Shown here: in pieces, positions 1 to 9,029 of the stretch | Layout: each line of letters starts with the position of its first letter | Position numbering within the stretch: the stretch's first letter is position 1 | Origin: Rodentolepis nana | Taxonomy: Eukaryota > Platyhelminthes > Cestoda > Cyclophyllidea > Hymenolepididae | DNA: 19,869 nucleotides | Direction of reading: 5' to 3' | Assembly: GCA_900617975.1 (NCBI GenBank) | Contig: UZAE01000664.1 | Location: 1-19,869, forward strand | Translations under genes and position numbers: made by a program | The notes under the pieces: model-generated | What the model saw: the letters and a program-made list of their open reading frames with translations, nothing else | Databases searched by the model: none | Told to the model about the DNA's origin: nothing

Positions 1-388
1 TGTGGGGGGTGGCGGGGGTAGGGGTTGAATACCAATACCAGAGAGGAAGGACAAAGGGAATGGGGTGGGGATTCACAGTGGACGAGAATACCATTGAGAG
101 ACCGAGTACAATGTTGGTGAAGAAAATGATGGAGGAAGCTTCGTAGAAAGTGTGCCCATTCACCTTTGGGATTACTACTGGTAGAGAAGATGGTAAAATC
201 TTCATGGTATTTAGCTCAAGAAAGACAACAGTGAAGTGACAAGTAATGATAGTTTAGAAATAGGAAAGAATTCATATTATAAATCGGGAGTAGAGGTACT
301 ATATATGTAAATATCGTCCGTCTGTCTTCAGTATATATTCTATTGAAGTCATCTTGGAATTTTTTGCCTGAGAACAAGCACAGTACAT

Positions 389-396
389 CTATCCAG
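389..396 (-). CDS. fst: Follistatin exon 6 (tentative, two residues and stop)
   Basis: After exon 5 the first good acceptor is ATTTTTCCTTTAG (AG at 398-397), giving an 83-bp intron of the same size class as introns 1 and 3. In phase 1 it adds Ala-Gly and the stop TAG (391-389). A second acceptor, TTGTTCTCAG (AG at 369-368), is also in phase. It would instead add about 51 residues and stop at TGA 218-216. I cannot decide between them from sequence. No AATAAA is visible downstream on the minus strand. Confidence 0.45.
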
Positions 397-2831
397 CTAA
401 AGGAAAAATGAATTCAAGCAATCATAAATCCGTTGCATATGGACTTTATAAGATAAATCGAAGAGTGTATTAAGCTTACCTAAGCAGTAACCGCTGGACA
501 CAAGATCATAGTAGTGCTTTCCATAACAGCTAAATACCTGTTGGAAGCAGGTATTTGGGAATGATTGGCCATTACTTCCGCAAATTCCTGGCCAACCACC
601 AGTGAATACTTTTCCATGCCACCGGGGATCACCGAATACTAGCCTGGATTCCTTCATTGACTCATTGAGAGCTAGAATAGCATAGTCTGTTCGTCTGACG
701 AAAAACGCACCCACAGCATTGCAATTTGGCGGAAGATCATTGCAGTCGAGACAAATTGGCTGGCCAGTCGTGACATGAGGTCTGCATGTCATACGTGAGG
801 ACTGACACCTTACATTTTTACACGTTGCGTCAGCTAGAGGTAAGAAAACACTGTCAATTATCTCAATCAGTTTGGACTGGTTCTGTACAAATAAAGGCAC
901 AAGGTGAGCCGCATGAAAGACTTGTTTGTTGTTTACTGAGAGGATATATATTATGCTTCCGTTAATGATCACAGACACCCATATTATCCACAAACATGCA
1001 TTTAATGGGAATGAACGTCCAACAACTTCAGACAGGCAAAGGCACATCAAGATACTCAATACACACACACACACACACACACGCACACCCACACAGACAA
1101 CGAAAGCATGTGTGTAGACAAAATACAGCATCAATAATAAGCAATACTTTGTCCTTACCTCTACAAATACCCATGTATCCGATTCGGATTTCAATTCCCC
1201 TTCGAAGACTGGCATTGCGAAGTGCATATATATCGGCGTATGTCTTGTTATCTGCCCCGCAAATTGGACCTTTGTTATAGGCGTACTTATAACTTAGGCC
1301 ACTTTGATCAGGAGATTCACAACTTGTCTTTCCGCTGTATGCACGCATAACACAGACTTTGCCTTCAGGGCATACTTTCTGTCAAGTAAGGAAAAGAAGA
1401 AAATACAATAGTTAGCCAGTCACTTGAGAACCATCGTAAGGCTTTAAAAAGTTATCTAATGGGAAATGGGATGCTAACCACGGGTTTATTGTCATAGGGA
1501 TTTGCATTGAAATTACAGCTACGAGCTGTTGGAGGACATGGAATTTCTGTGAAAAGCGAATTCAAGGAGCGACATCGCTCTTTAATCAATGCGCATCGAT
1601 TGCGAAACATGCGGAAATCAGAAGAGCAGACAGGTCCAGAAGTGTAGTCCTCCTCTGAGCACGTATTCTTGCAAGCACAGTACGATTTGCCTTTTATCAC
1701 TCTACATTCGAATTCCTTATTGCATCGCACATTGTTGCATGTTTCCTCTGCAAGACCAAAAAAGTAGCTTATCACTAAAATTGAAGAAGAAGAAGAAATT
1801 GGAGGGAGGGGGGGTTGGCTAGGCACATTTCAAGCAGAATCATCCAATTATTGTAGAATAGCAAATCAGCAAAAAAATTAGAAGGGAGTCCTTACGATTA
1901 AGAAAGACCTTGAAAATCTGAAAAGTCAATACGAAACACTGAATTATGCTCATACAAATTAAACAAATCGTTAAATGGCAAGTGTGTCTCATTCAGGTCT
2001 AGTGTACCAATAATTTCGAGTGGGATGGTATCTCGTAGACAGGTCTTAAAGGCAAGCTCTATTTTGTTAGAAGTCGCATGCATTGCTTAATTTTATTTTA
2101 AACACCTTCATATTTCTCAGCCTCCTCATTAATTAATGTGTTATTTGTTTGTTTGAAGGTGAAAAATATCGATCTCATTAGTTAAAGTGAGTAAAAGCTT
2201 TCTTGCACTTTCCTAGGAAGGCATTATTGTCGAAAGATGAGTGAAGTGAGTAATGAGAGATTTGGAAGGAAGAACAAGTGACGTCCAAGCTTTCACGCAC
2301 AATTGGAAAGTAATTAATGCTTTAAAAAATAGGTGCAGTGTAGCAAAATGAACTCTCAGAAGATGGAGAGAAATAAATCAAATATTTGAGGTGGCGCTTT
2401 AAGCAGAATTCGATATGTTACGCGAGAATCAAACAATTTGAGGAGTAAGTCAAAAATGATAGGAGATAAAAGGAAGATCCTACTACTTACCGCCTCCGCA
2501 TGGATTTTCGCAGTTTGGAACGCCAGATTTGGAGAGGAGGATGTCTCTGACAAATACTGACGATGACAATTTGCCCTCGTGGTAGAAGCCACCTCTCCGA
2601 CAGCATTCAAATCTGGTACTGGTATCACGCTCAATAAGTTCATGGCAGTGGCCATTTTCAAGTCGCATTCTGAAGCAACTGCCTTTTGGAGTGAAGGAAC
2701 AGGAGAAGAGGTTGAAATAAACTTTTAATAGAAGTTTGAAATACCTCAAGCATTCACAGATTTGTATACTTACCTCCGGAGGCAACGTGAACAAGAAAGG
2801 CCTGAAGAGCAACAGTGAGTAGAAGTAGCAT
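389..2831 (-). CDS. fst: Follistatin (secreted activin/BMP antagonist), six-exon gene
   Basis: Spliced gene with CDS exons 2831-2774, 2682-2491, 1747-1479, 1378-1159, 833-480 and, tentatively, 396-389. The joined frame is open throughout and gives about 366 residues (human FST 344). Domains: signal peptide 1-19; N-terminal TB-like domain about 20-82 (starts GSCFRMRLENGHC, has the CC pair, ends VPNCENPC); FS domain 1 at 87-154 with all ten cysteines; FS domain 2 at 161-245 with only six; FS domain 3 at 251-363 with ten cysteines and a long insert. Follistatins are secreted, bind TGF-beta-family ligands (activins, some BMPs) and block receptor access. Seen: TB plus three FOLN-Kazal modules, one module per exon, as in vertebrate FST. 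This order separates it from agrin, SPARC and single-domain FSTL proteins. The vertebrate acidic tail is absent. The basic heparin-binding patch of FS1 is reduced (CRVIKGKSYC). N-glycosylation sequons occur at N217, N228 and N303. Ligand specificity is inference. Confidence 0.9.
480..833 (-). CDS. fst: Follistatin exon 5: FS domain 3 with long insert
   Basis: Acceptor TTTTCTTACCTCTAG (AG at 835-834); donor GTAAGC (479-474), phase 1. It encodes ATCKNVRCQSSRMTCR, LDCNDLPPNC, then 46 residues before GICGSNGQSFPNTC and SGYC. All ten FS cysteines are present. The usual gap between the second and third Kazal cysteines is about 8-10 residues, so there is an insert of roughly 37. It contains the only two Trp residues of the protein and a sequon (N303-E-S). 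Splice-like signals at both edges of the insert are treated under findings. Confidence 0.82.
1060..1097. repeat. (AC)n microsatellite in follistatin intron 4
   Basis: An uninterrupted CA run at about 1060-1082 followed by an imperfect tail (acgcacacccacacag). It accounts for the His/Thr-rich and Cys/Val-rich spurious frames here. Confidence 0.9.
1159..1378 (-). CDS. fst: Follistatin exon 4: FS domain 2, cysteine-poor
   Basis: Acceptor CTTACTTGACAG (AG at 1380-1379); donor GTAAGG (1158-1153), phase 1. It opens KVCPEGKVCVM, matching human FS2 (VFCPGSSTCVV), and contains GPICGADNKTYADIYALRNASL and ends GYMGIC. The Kazal pattern and spacing are kept, but four of the Kazal cysteines are replaced (ESPDQSG, YKYAYNK, DIY, ASL). 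Those that remain, C213 and C245, are the third and sixth Kazal cysteines, which pair with each other. Intron 4 (325 bp) contains an (AC)n microsatellite. Confidence 0.82.
1479..1747 (-). CDS. fst: Follistatin exon 3: FS domain 1
   Basis: The exon follows TTTTTTGGTCTTGCAG (AG at 1749-1748). It encodes ETCNNVRCNKEFECR, then a complete Kazal module (GPVC at residues 121-124, NRCALIKERC at 133-142, PC at 153-154) with all ten cysteines of an FS domain. It continues past the domain to residue 173, so the first cysteine of FS domain 2 (C161) is on this exon. The donor is the weaker GTTAGC (1478-1473) in phase 0, chosen because exon 4 opens in phase 0. Intron 3 is 100 bp. Confidence 0.82.
2491..2682 (-). 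CDS. fst: Follistatin exon 2: N-terminal TB-like domain
   Basis: Acceptor CCAAAAG (AG at 2684-2683) and donor GTAAGT (2490-2485) bound 192 nt, phase 1 to phase 1. The six cysteines (SC, HC, CC, NC, PC) and the motif GVPNC align with the follistatin-specific N-terminal domain (human GNC...NGRC...ECC...GAPNC). The position equivalent to human Trp4, just after the first Cys, is Phe, and the Trp36 region has no Trp. Intron 2, downstream, is the largest at 743 bp. It holds a GAA run (about 1783-1800) and a G-rich tract and nothing else I can support. Confidence 0.85.
2774..2831 (-). CDS. fst: Follistatin exon 1: signal peptide
   Basis: ATG at 2831-2829 starts MLLLLTVALQAFLVHVASG, a textbook signal peptide with cleavage plausible after S18 or G19. 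The exon ends CCGGAG, followed by a perfect donor GTAAGT (2773-2768), in phase 1. This ATG is preferred over an in-frame ATG at 2978, which lies upstream of the TATA box and would bury the signal sequence 49 residues inside. Intron 1 is 91 bp with a pyrimidine-rich 3' end. Confidence 0.85.
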
Positions 2832-2876
2832 ATTGAAGATAGCAAAGTTTGATGGCAAAACAGCACACACGGGACT

Positions 2877-2885
2877 CTTTATATA
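2877..2885 (-). promoter_or_regulatory. TATA box of the follistatin gene
   Basis: TATATAAAG on the minus strand, 46 bp before the start codon. Transcription would start near 2855 and give a 5' UTR of about 25 nt. A CCAAT pentamer (plus strand 2901-2905) lies just upstream, closer than a typical CCAAT box. Confidence 0.65.
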
Positions 2886-2886
2886 A

Positions 2887-2937
2887 CAGACAGTTGGTAG
2901 CCAATTGTAGACATGAAACACGGCAATAGGTAGACGG
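2887..2937. promoter_or_regulatory. Cluster of AGAC (Smad half-site-like) motifs beside the TATA box
   Basis: On the plus strand CAGACAG (2887-2893), TAGACA (2908-2913) and TAGACGG (2931-2937) occur within 51 bp. AGAC/GTCT is the core of the Smad-binding element and CAGACA the CAGA box. Vertebrate follistatin genes are activated by TGF-beta-family signalling, so the placement is suggestive. Motifs this short are common by chance. Confidence 0.25.
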
Positions 2938-2978
2938 CATTTGAGGTCGCACACCGCACCAAGGGTGGGCGCATACAA

Positions 2979-3023
2979 GTGTTATGGATAACACGCATGC
3001 GGTGTCACCCGCGCACTGCGCGC
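2979..3023. promoter_or_regulatory. Block of four consecutive palindromes upstream of the follistatin promoter
   Basis: GTGTTATGGATAACAC (2979-2994, two 7-bp arms around GG), CGCATGCG (2994-3001), GGTGTCACC (3001-3009) and a GCGC-ACT-GCGC dyad (3011-3021) follow each other almost without a gap. The stretch is much richer in GC and CpG than its surroundings. The second dyad resembles the core of an NRF-1 site. It lies about 150-190 bp before the start codon. Confidence 0.4.
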
Positions 3024-3059
3024 TCGGGGTACAACACGCATCAACTAACCTCAAATGAG

Positions 3060-5442
3060 GCCAGGTTCACATATTGCGATCTATCTACCTGACGAGAATC
3101 AGTTGGTAGATTGACAGAGTACCCCCCAGATCTGCCCTAACACCCCCCCCCTCCCCTTCCCTTTTGTTTCCTTGAGTCACTATTCAAACTTTAGTCGCGT
3201 GATTATTGGGCTAATTTGATTTGCGTTTTATTGGCAAATAACAAATTCGATCGATGAAAAGCTCGTAAACTTTTTTAAAGTGGACTGAAAAAAATGTTAC
3301 TGGGTTCATGCGTTTATGGAATTTCCAGTTCAAGCGAAGAAATAGAAAAAGAATGAATCTAAAGCTAAAATCCTTTTAGTGCTTCATAAAGGCTGAAGCC
3401 TTTATAACTATGATTTCCTATTGGAAAACAAAAACATTTCGAAAAAGAAGCATTAAGTAGAGAGGGACTGGTAGATTTAGAAGTGAACGATCGTTGTGCC
3501 TAGGGCTCGACCAAAATGAACCAAAAGAGGTGGCGTTTGAATATTAGTACTTATTCATAAACTTTTCTGCTATAACATGTCGTCTTCTGCACCACTCATT
3601 AATTACAAAAAGAAAATTCAAACTGTTAAGAAACGAGGATTTTGTTCGAATATTTTGCCAATTCTTATCAGCTCGAAGCTTTAGGCAGACTGGATATTCC
3701 TTCTTAATTTAAACTAACAGCTTGCGTGTCTTGTAATAAGGCCAATTTGGTTATATCCAGGGTAGCAATCCCTAAAAGTATCTTTGATAATGAGGTCAAT
3801 AAAGGGAAGACACTTTTAAAGAACCCAGGCATTTTGAATCAGATCAATTTGCTGGTAGATATTGAAGGAATTTAAACTTTTAACAGTCAATAAGGCAAGT
3901 AGGCTAAATTTTCACATAATTTCATACGTAGGTCATAGGCTTGCTGAACACTTTTCAAAATAGCTCTATTCACCTGTGGAAAAAGTTTATATTTTATGTT
4001 CTTTTACCAAATGAATTTTTTCCAAACTCTGATTTAATATGTGGGCTGGTGTTTACAGCGAATCATTCTGCTTGGAAATTCAATAAAAACATTGTTCTCA
4101 ATTTGGTTGGTGGTATTTTAAAATAAGTGAAATCGAAATATCCCTAATTGCAACAAATTTCAGCATAGGCAAATCGATTGCCTTCGTTTTAAGGAAATTA
4201 TATAAATTTTAGAAACTGTCACAAAAGTGCCATTATCGATCAATAGTAAGTGTTGTGACGGTTGGATATATTTTGAAATCACGTCACTTTACCACTGAAC
4301 AGGTGCATAATCCTCTAAATTTTTGAAGAAATAGTTTACCAACACTCAAATTTAGTAGTCACATTGGACTTTGTTGCACTCTTTTTTGACTATTGATGGT
4401 TAATACTACGAAGCTCAATTATTAATGTTAACAAATCAGTTGGCGTTTGAAATCGTTGCTCTGGATGAAAATAATATTTTTTGTCTAAAAAGAATATTTT
4501 AACCCGCTCTTGCCAATTATTTGAAAAAAATTGAGTATTTGTTCAGATGTGTTAAATTGCAAGGTTCCCGTCTTGCATAAGTTTGGACTGAAGCCTAACT
4601 TCAAGGTACTTGTGTGCTATTGTTGAGGTGTAGGTTAGATACCTCTCCTAAAGGTCAAATATATTACTAATTCGTCGTTTGTCTCAAATAGTACGCACGT
4701 TTCCACAATGCGCTGCGCAATTTCAACCAACCCGCTATGAAAGAGGAAAGTAAATTACGTGAAAGAACTTCTTTCGATGACTGTGATACAAGGCATTTCT
4801 GAGGCAAAAATGGCCCAGTTCGTATAAATGTTCGACCGCAAATAAGCAAATTACTGACAGTTGGATATGCTAAAAAATGTTTTTGATGACGCTTTAAATA
4901 CCAGTCATAAAATCGAACTATTACTGTTCAAATAAAGTGAAAATGAACATCCAATCTCCTAAGGTATTTACTTATTAGATCAATCTTTCCGTCATGAAAA
5001 TAAAGTTACTTGGATCTAGTGGAGTCATTCAAATATGAGAGTTCAGGTTTTGAGAAGCAGAACCTTCAAAGAAAGGAGGTCAATATAGCCGTCACACAGC
5101 TTTTGATAAATAGGCCTCACTAAGGTAAAAAGTCCATGGACTAATGAGCTAATCTAATGAAAATTAAAACGCTTTCTTTCCATGGAACATCATGGTCATC
5201 CATTCAAAATTTAATACATTGATGTTCTTTCGTTTCAGATGCAATTCTCCAACCACTGTACTGGCTGCCCGAGGCTTTTGATATTCCGATAACAAAAGAG
5301 CGGTTTGAAGAAATTTAAAGACATTTAATGTGAGCAGGTAGCAGTACTTTCAATCTTTTTGCCATTATTTTATCTCTTTCTAAGATTCTTCTAGGACCTT
5401 ATTATTACTTATCTCATGAATAAAGTCCATTACTGTTCGAAA
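3060..5442. other. Intergenic, no gene found
   Basis: AT-rich DNA upstream of follistatin with stops in all frames. It has a poly-C tract at about 3141-3155. On the plus strand at about 4680-4880 there is a coding-looking stretch with one internal stop (frame ending TVGYAKKCF); I recognise no family in it and make no gene call. No SINE-A copy occurs in this interval. Confidence 0.5.
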
Positions 5443-5456
5443 ATTCTGTTAACATT

Positions 5457-5778
5457 GATTTATTTATTTCAAATGGCAGGCGTTATGATAAGTATCATTA
5501 GCTCTTTAGTTGACTTCGTGCTTCACAAAAAGGAAGAGGAACACCAAAGTGGCAAAAAGCCGAGAGGGGGGACAGAATAATGATTCGCAGACGTAAAAGA
5601 GACAGACAGACACAAAGGTAGAAAAAAGGTGAGTACTGTGAAATTAGTAGAACATGAAATGCGGTGGGGTCTTGGTAGTTTGAAGTCAGAAGTCAACTGC
5701 CGGTTAATAGACTTTTTTGCCGTATGAGTATACGTTGCCCAGAGTGCACCACGTGGAGGTAAGTCTATTGCACACCCC
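5457..5778 (-). mobile_element. SINE-A copy 1, with perfect 14-bp target duplication
   Basis: Full-length element reading on the minus strand: head GGGGTGTGCAATAG (variant of GCGATAG) at 5778, tail AAATAAATAAAT at about 5457. It is flanked by the direct repeat ATTCTGTTAACATT at 5443-5456 and 5779-5792, identical over 14 bp, which fixes the ends and shows insertion by retroposition. The antisense strand contains GAG followed by GTAAGT, a perfect splice donor. The perfect duplication suggests a young insertion. Confidence 0.9.
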
Positions 5779-6295
5779 ATTCTGTTAACATTTGTTTACG
5801 TAAACTGACTTGTCCCATTAAAAGACTTAATAAATACTCTTTCAATTGTAGCAAGGAGAGAAGTAGGGGTTTTCCACACTTTAGTGAGGTTGCAGAAATA
5901 TCAGCTTCGATATGTATTGGTCATTTCTAAATCTGGTTTGCTGAGTACTTAATGGACACTTTGTACTCCAAAAAGGAGAATTGAATTTAGAAAGCGTTCT
6001 GAAGATGATAACTCTCTTAGAGAAGGGGTTGATTAGACATGAGGAAATTATTAGGTTATATAACATTCCGAGACTTGGCTCCGAGAAGCAAAATCAGAAT
6101 CACGTCTGATTAGATAGTTAATGGTGATTTCGTGCAAAACAAAATATTCACATGAATTTAAATTAAAAATAGAGCATTTGAAATATGATACGGGATAACA
6201 TCGTCTGAGTTTGTGCAGAAAAAGAAGCCATGTAGGAGCGGAAAGTCTGGGCGTAGTTTTAAAATCGTCTGGATTTTTCTCCACTTTTTCACACG

Positions 6296-6346
6296 CCCCA
6301 CCCCACCCCCCCCCTCCCCACCCCTCCAACCCCCCAACCCCCCGCC
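6296..6346. repeat. C-rich tract (G-quadruplex-capable on the minus strand)
   Basis: Many C4-C9 runs separated by one to four bases. The minus strand has well over four G-runs, so a quadruplex is possible there and an i-motif on the plus strand. Confidence 0.7.
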
Positions 6347-6503
6347 ACGGCCTCCCTCTTCCATATCTTTATCATCTTCTTCTTCTTCTGCTTCTCCAAC
6401 GTGTTTTCTTTTTAAGATTTCGCACAAAACCCGACAGAAGTTGTTAAGGTGCGCGGTGTCTGGAATAGTAAGATATGAAGTGAACACTGTTGAATAGGAA
6501 GAA

Positions 6504-6534
6504 GGGGGTGGGGGTGGGGGTGAGGGGGGGGGGG
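6504..6534. repeat. G-rich tract (G-quadruplex motif on the plus strand)
   Basis: Runs of 5, 5, 5 and 11 G separated by T, T and TGA: a canonical intramolecular quadruplex pattern. It lies about 157 bp from the C-rich tract above and is nearly complementary to it. Confidence 0.75.
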
Positions 6535-7623
6535 TTGATGGCGGATACGAAGACAGACGAAAATGAAAAATTGATGCGCTATGCTTTCAAAATCCTCTTT
6601 TTTTAAAGAAGAGCAAATCAGACTCGAAAGATAAATAATTTTTAAAGACTCATCTACCAGACGGCTTATTTACACTCCCCTTTAAATATAGCACTTCCTT
6701 CATTGATCTCATTATTTCTGCTCATTTAATATATGCTCTAATAACAAGACACATGTTTGAGTAAGTTCTCCATTGTGTCATTCATTTAGTAAACGATACT
6801 TAAAGTGTTTTTTCGGGAGTATTTCTGTTGAACATACAGATATAGGCTGTCATTCATTAACTAAGTGTCGAGGGACTTCTGGCACTAGCATAAATAGTGG
6901 TTAGAATGAGACATGTCAATGTTAAGTAGAACAGTTAACTAAGAGCGGAATGATCTGAAATTGCACCATTCGCGAGAGGAATCAGAAAGCAAAATTCTAT
7001 TTCGACAAAAGACGTTCAACTATGATTATGGAATTTTCGTCTCTGGGACCAGTCAGGTCTGAGGCCTTTATAAGGGGGGGAAGGGGGGAGGGGCCAGTTG
7101 TCGTGTGCAACGCACCATTTGTCTAATTTTTTGTCTTTGCTGCCTTCTTTCCTCTTTGATACACACACACGGGAGGCTGACTGTCTTTTTGCGCCTTCTC
7201 CAAAGCGTCTGAAATGCGTTTCATTTTTTTTCACTTTCCGAGAAGGTCAGGAACGATTTCAATCAAAGCTGTCTGAATAGTCTTTCTTGACAGCTAGGGG
7301 GGGGGGGGTTGGGATGGGTTACGTTTGTATCTTGGGCCTCTCTCTCACTGCAGTATCGTTATTACGTAAATAGATTTCTATTTTGGAAAAATGAAAGATG
7401 AAGACGAAAATCTGCCTATTCACGGATGATGGAACTGGAGCACTCAATAAGTTGTAAATGCTCTTTAAAAGTAATTCAGCGTTTTCTTAGAATTAACAAA
7501 TGTCAGTCATTTGTTTAAAAAGAGTTTGTTTTCAATTTTGTTTTTGTCACTATTTTAAGGATAAGTCTATTTTAAATCCTTTCATGAAAATCATTAAAAA
7601 TAGTATTGGTAGAATGTCGGTAT

Positions 7624-7932
7624 CTATTTATTTATATGACAGTTATCACTACCTCCTTAGTTGACTTCGGTCGTCACTGAGGGGAGGAGCATCAAGGTCA
7701 CAAAAAGTGGAGAAGGAAAACAGAAGAGTGATTCATAGATGAAAAGAGGCAGAAAGACATAAAGGTAGAGAAAAATGTAAGGTAAGTACTGTGGAAGGGG
7801 TGGAATATGACAACCAGTGGGGTCATGGTAGTTTGAATTCAGAAGTCAACTGCAGATTTATAGACTCTTTTTGCCGTATGAGTATGCATTGTCCAGGGTG
7901 CACCGCGTAGAGGTAAGTCTATCGCACACCCC
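7624..7932 (-). mobile_element. SINE-A copy 2, small internal deletion near the tail
   Basis: Alignable with copy 1 over nearly its whole length. The minus-strand head ends CACACCCCGG at about 7932. Next to the TTTATTTATTT tail, about 15 bases (the segment equivalent to GGCAGGCGTTTTGAT of copy 1 on the plus strand) are missing. Candidate flanking duplications are decayed (8 of 11 bases, GAATGTCGGTA and GAATATCAGCA), so this is older than copy 1. The GAG/GTAAGT antisense donor is intact. Confidence 0.85.
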
Positions 7933-9029
7933 GGAATATCAGCAATAGATTATTCAATTTTAGTCTATCATAAAGTGTAGGCTTCTTCAAAGAAGTAACT
8001 ATCATTCTAGGTTCTTAACATGACAGATGTGACAAAGACTGTTCAAATAATGCTTTAAAATAATAAAAGCCGATAGTTAGAATCGAGGGAGTAATGTACC
8101 ATTTAACAAAAACATCTTTTTAACGAAGACGTTTGTCCAGACAATAAGTAAGGTATATTTCTTTCATGAAAGTTCAGACATTACAATTTGAAGAATACAT
8201 AAATGAACAAAAAATGAATTTCAAATGAAAGAAAGTAAAATATGGGAAGAGATCTTGACAAATGGCAAAGAGAATCAAGTTAATGAACATAACACCACTA
8301 GACAAATTGGCGTGGTAGTAGACATTTCATTACATCTTCAACACAAACCAATCTCTTTTTCGATGGCATTTTGAAGTAAAGCAAGAATCAATATAATTCA
8401 AAAAACAAACGAATCAACGTAGTCCTCCAGACGTTTAATTACATTAGCATTTCAATTACTTGAGAACTTCGTGGACGCAATTTCGTCCAGAAATTCAGCT
8501 GTTAAACAGCAAAAAAATTGTGCTTGGGAAAAAATGTGATATTACCAATTAGATTTGTTTGCAATAAAATGCCTTGGCAGTCGCATGCTTCTAGGAATCA
8601 AATAAAGAACTTCTTGACACTCTGACTATGTCATATCAACTTCTGACCCAGTCGCCAAATCTCCTGCCCGACTAATTTGACATTTCTCATATTCAAAACC
8701 TGAACCCTAATTACAAATTTTGAAAATTATTTTGTTGAATTGTCATTATCAACGCTTGTGTGTTTATAAAACATCATTTCAACATTATAATTATCGTAAT
8801 ATATTGACTTTATGTTTCAAAAAATGAAAACTGGCATTTATTATTAAATGATATAAAGACATTTAATCAGAAAAGTCCTTTCAACCAATCAAATTGGTCG
8901 TCCTTTTTTTTAATTGTCTCAATGAAAAAAATAATCTAATTGCATATAAGTCAAATGATGGTAGATCTTTGTTTACCATTCATGGCAACAGATGATATAT
9001 ACACATATATATTACATGGATTTTAAAAT
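7933..9029. other. Intergenic, AT-rich, nothing found
   Basis: No open frame of note, no RNA gene and no repeat recognised apart from short A/T runs and an alternating TA/CA stretch near 8996-9012. Confidence 0.5.

Larger units (their letters stand above)
5793..7623. other. Intergenic, low-complexity tracts
   Basis: No supported gene. It contains a pyrimidine tract with CTT/TTC repeats (about 6370-6395), opposed C-rich and G-rich tracts (listed separately), a purine/G tract at 7073-7094 just after CCTTTATAAGG, and a poly-G run near 7299-7309. Confidence 0.5.

Noticed and set aside
926..1348. Plus and minus frames rich in His/Thr or Cys/Val
   Set aside because: They are translations of the (AC)n microsatellite in intron 4. 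The minus one begins inside exon 4 and overruns its donor.
2754..2978. Longer follistatin start at ATG 2978
   Set aside because: It lies upstream of the TATA box and would place the signal peptide 49 residues inside the protein.
3941..4126. 61-codon plus frame
   Set aside because: Compositionally like its AT-rich surroundings, with no motif and no splice support.
5457..5792. SINE-A as an LTR-derived miniature (TRIM) or tRNA-derived SINE
   Set aside because: No terminal direct repeats and no TG...CA ends; the 11-14 bp duplications and ATAA tail fit LINE-type integration. No A/B box or tRNA-like fold seen.
6158..6497. Gly-rich and Pro-rich frames on both strands
   Set aside because: Translations of the poly-C/poly-G tracts and CTT repeats.
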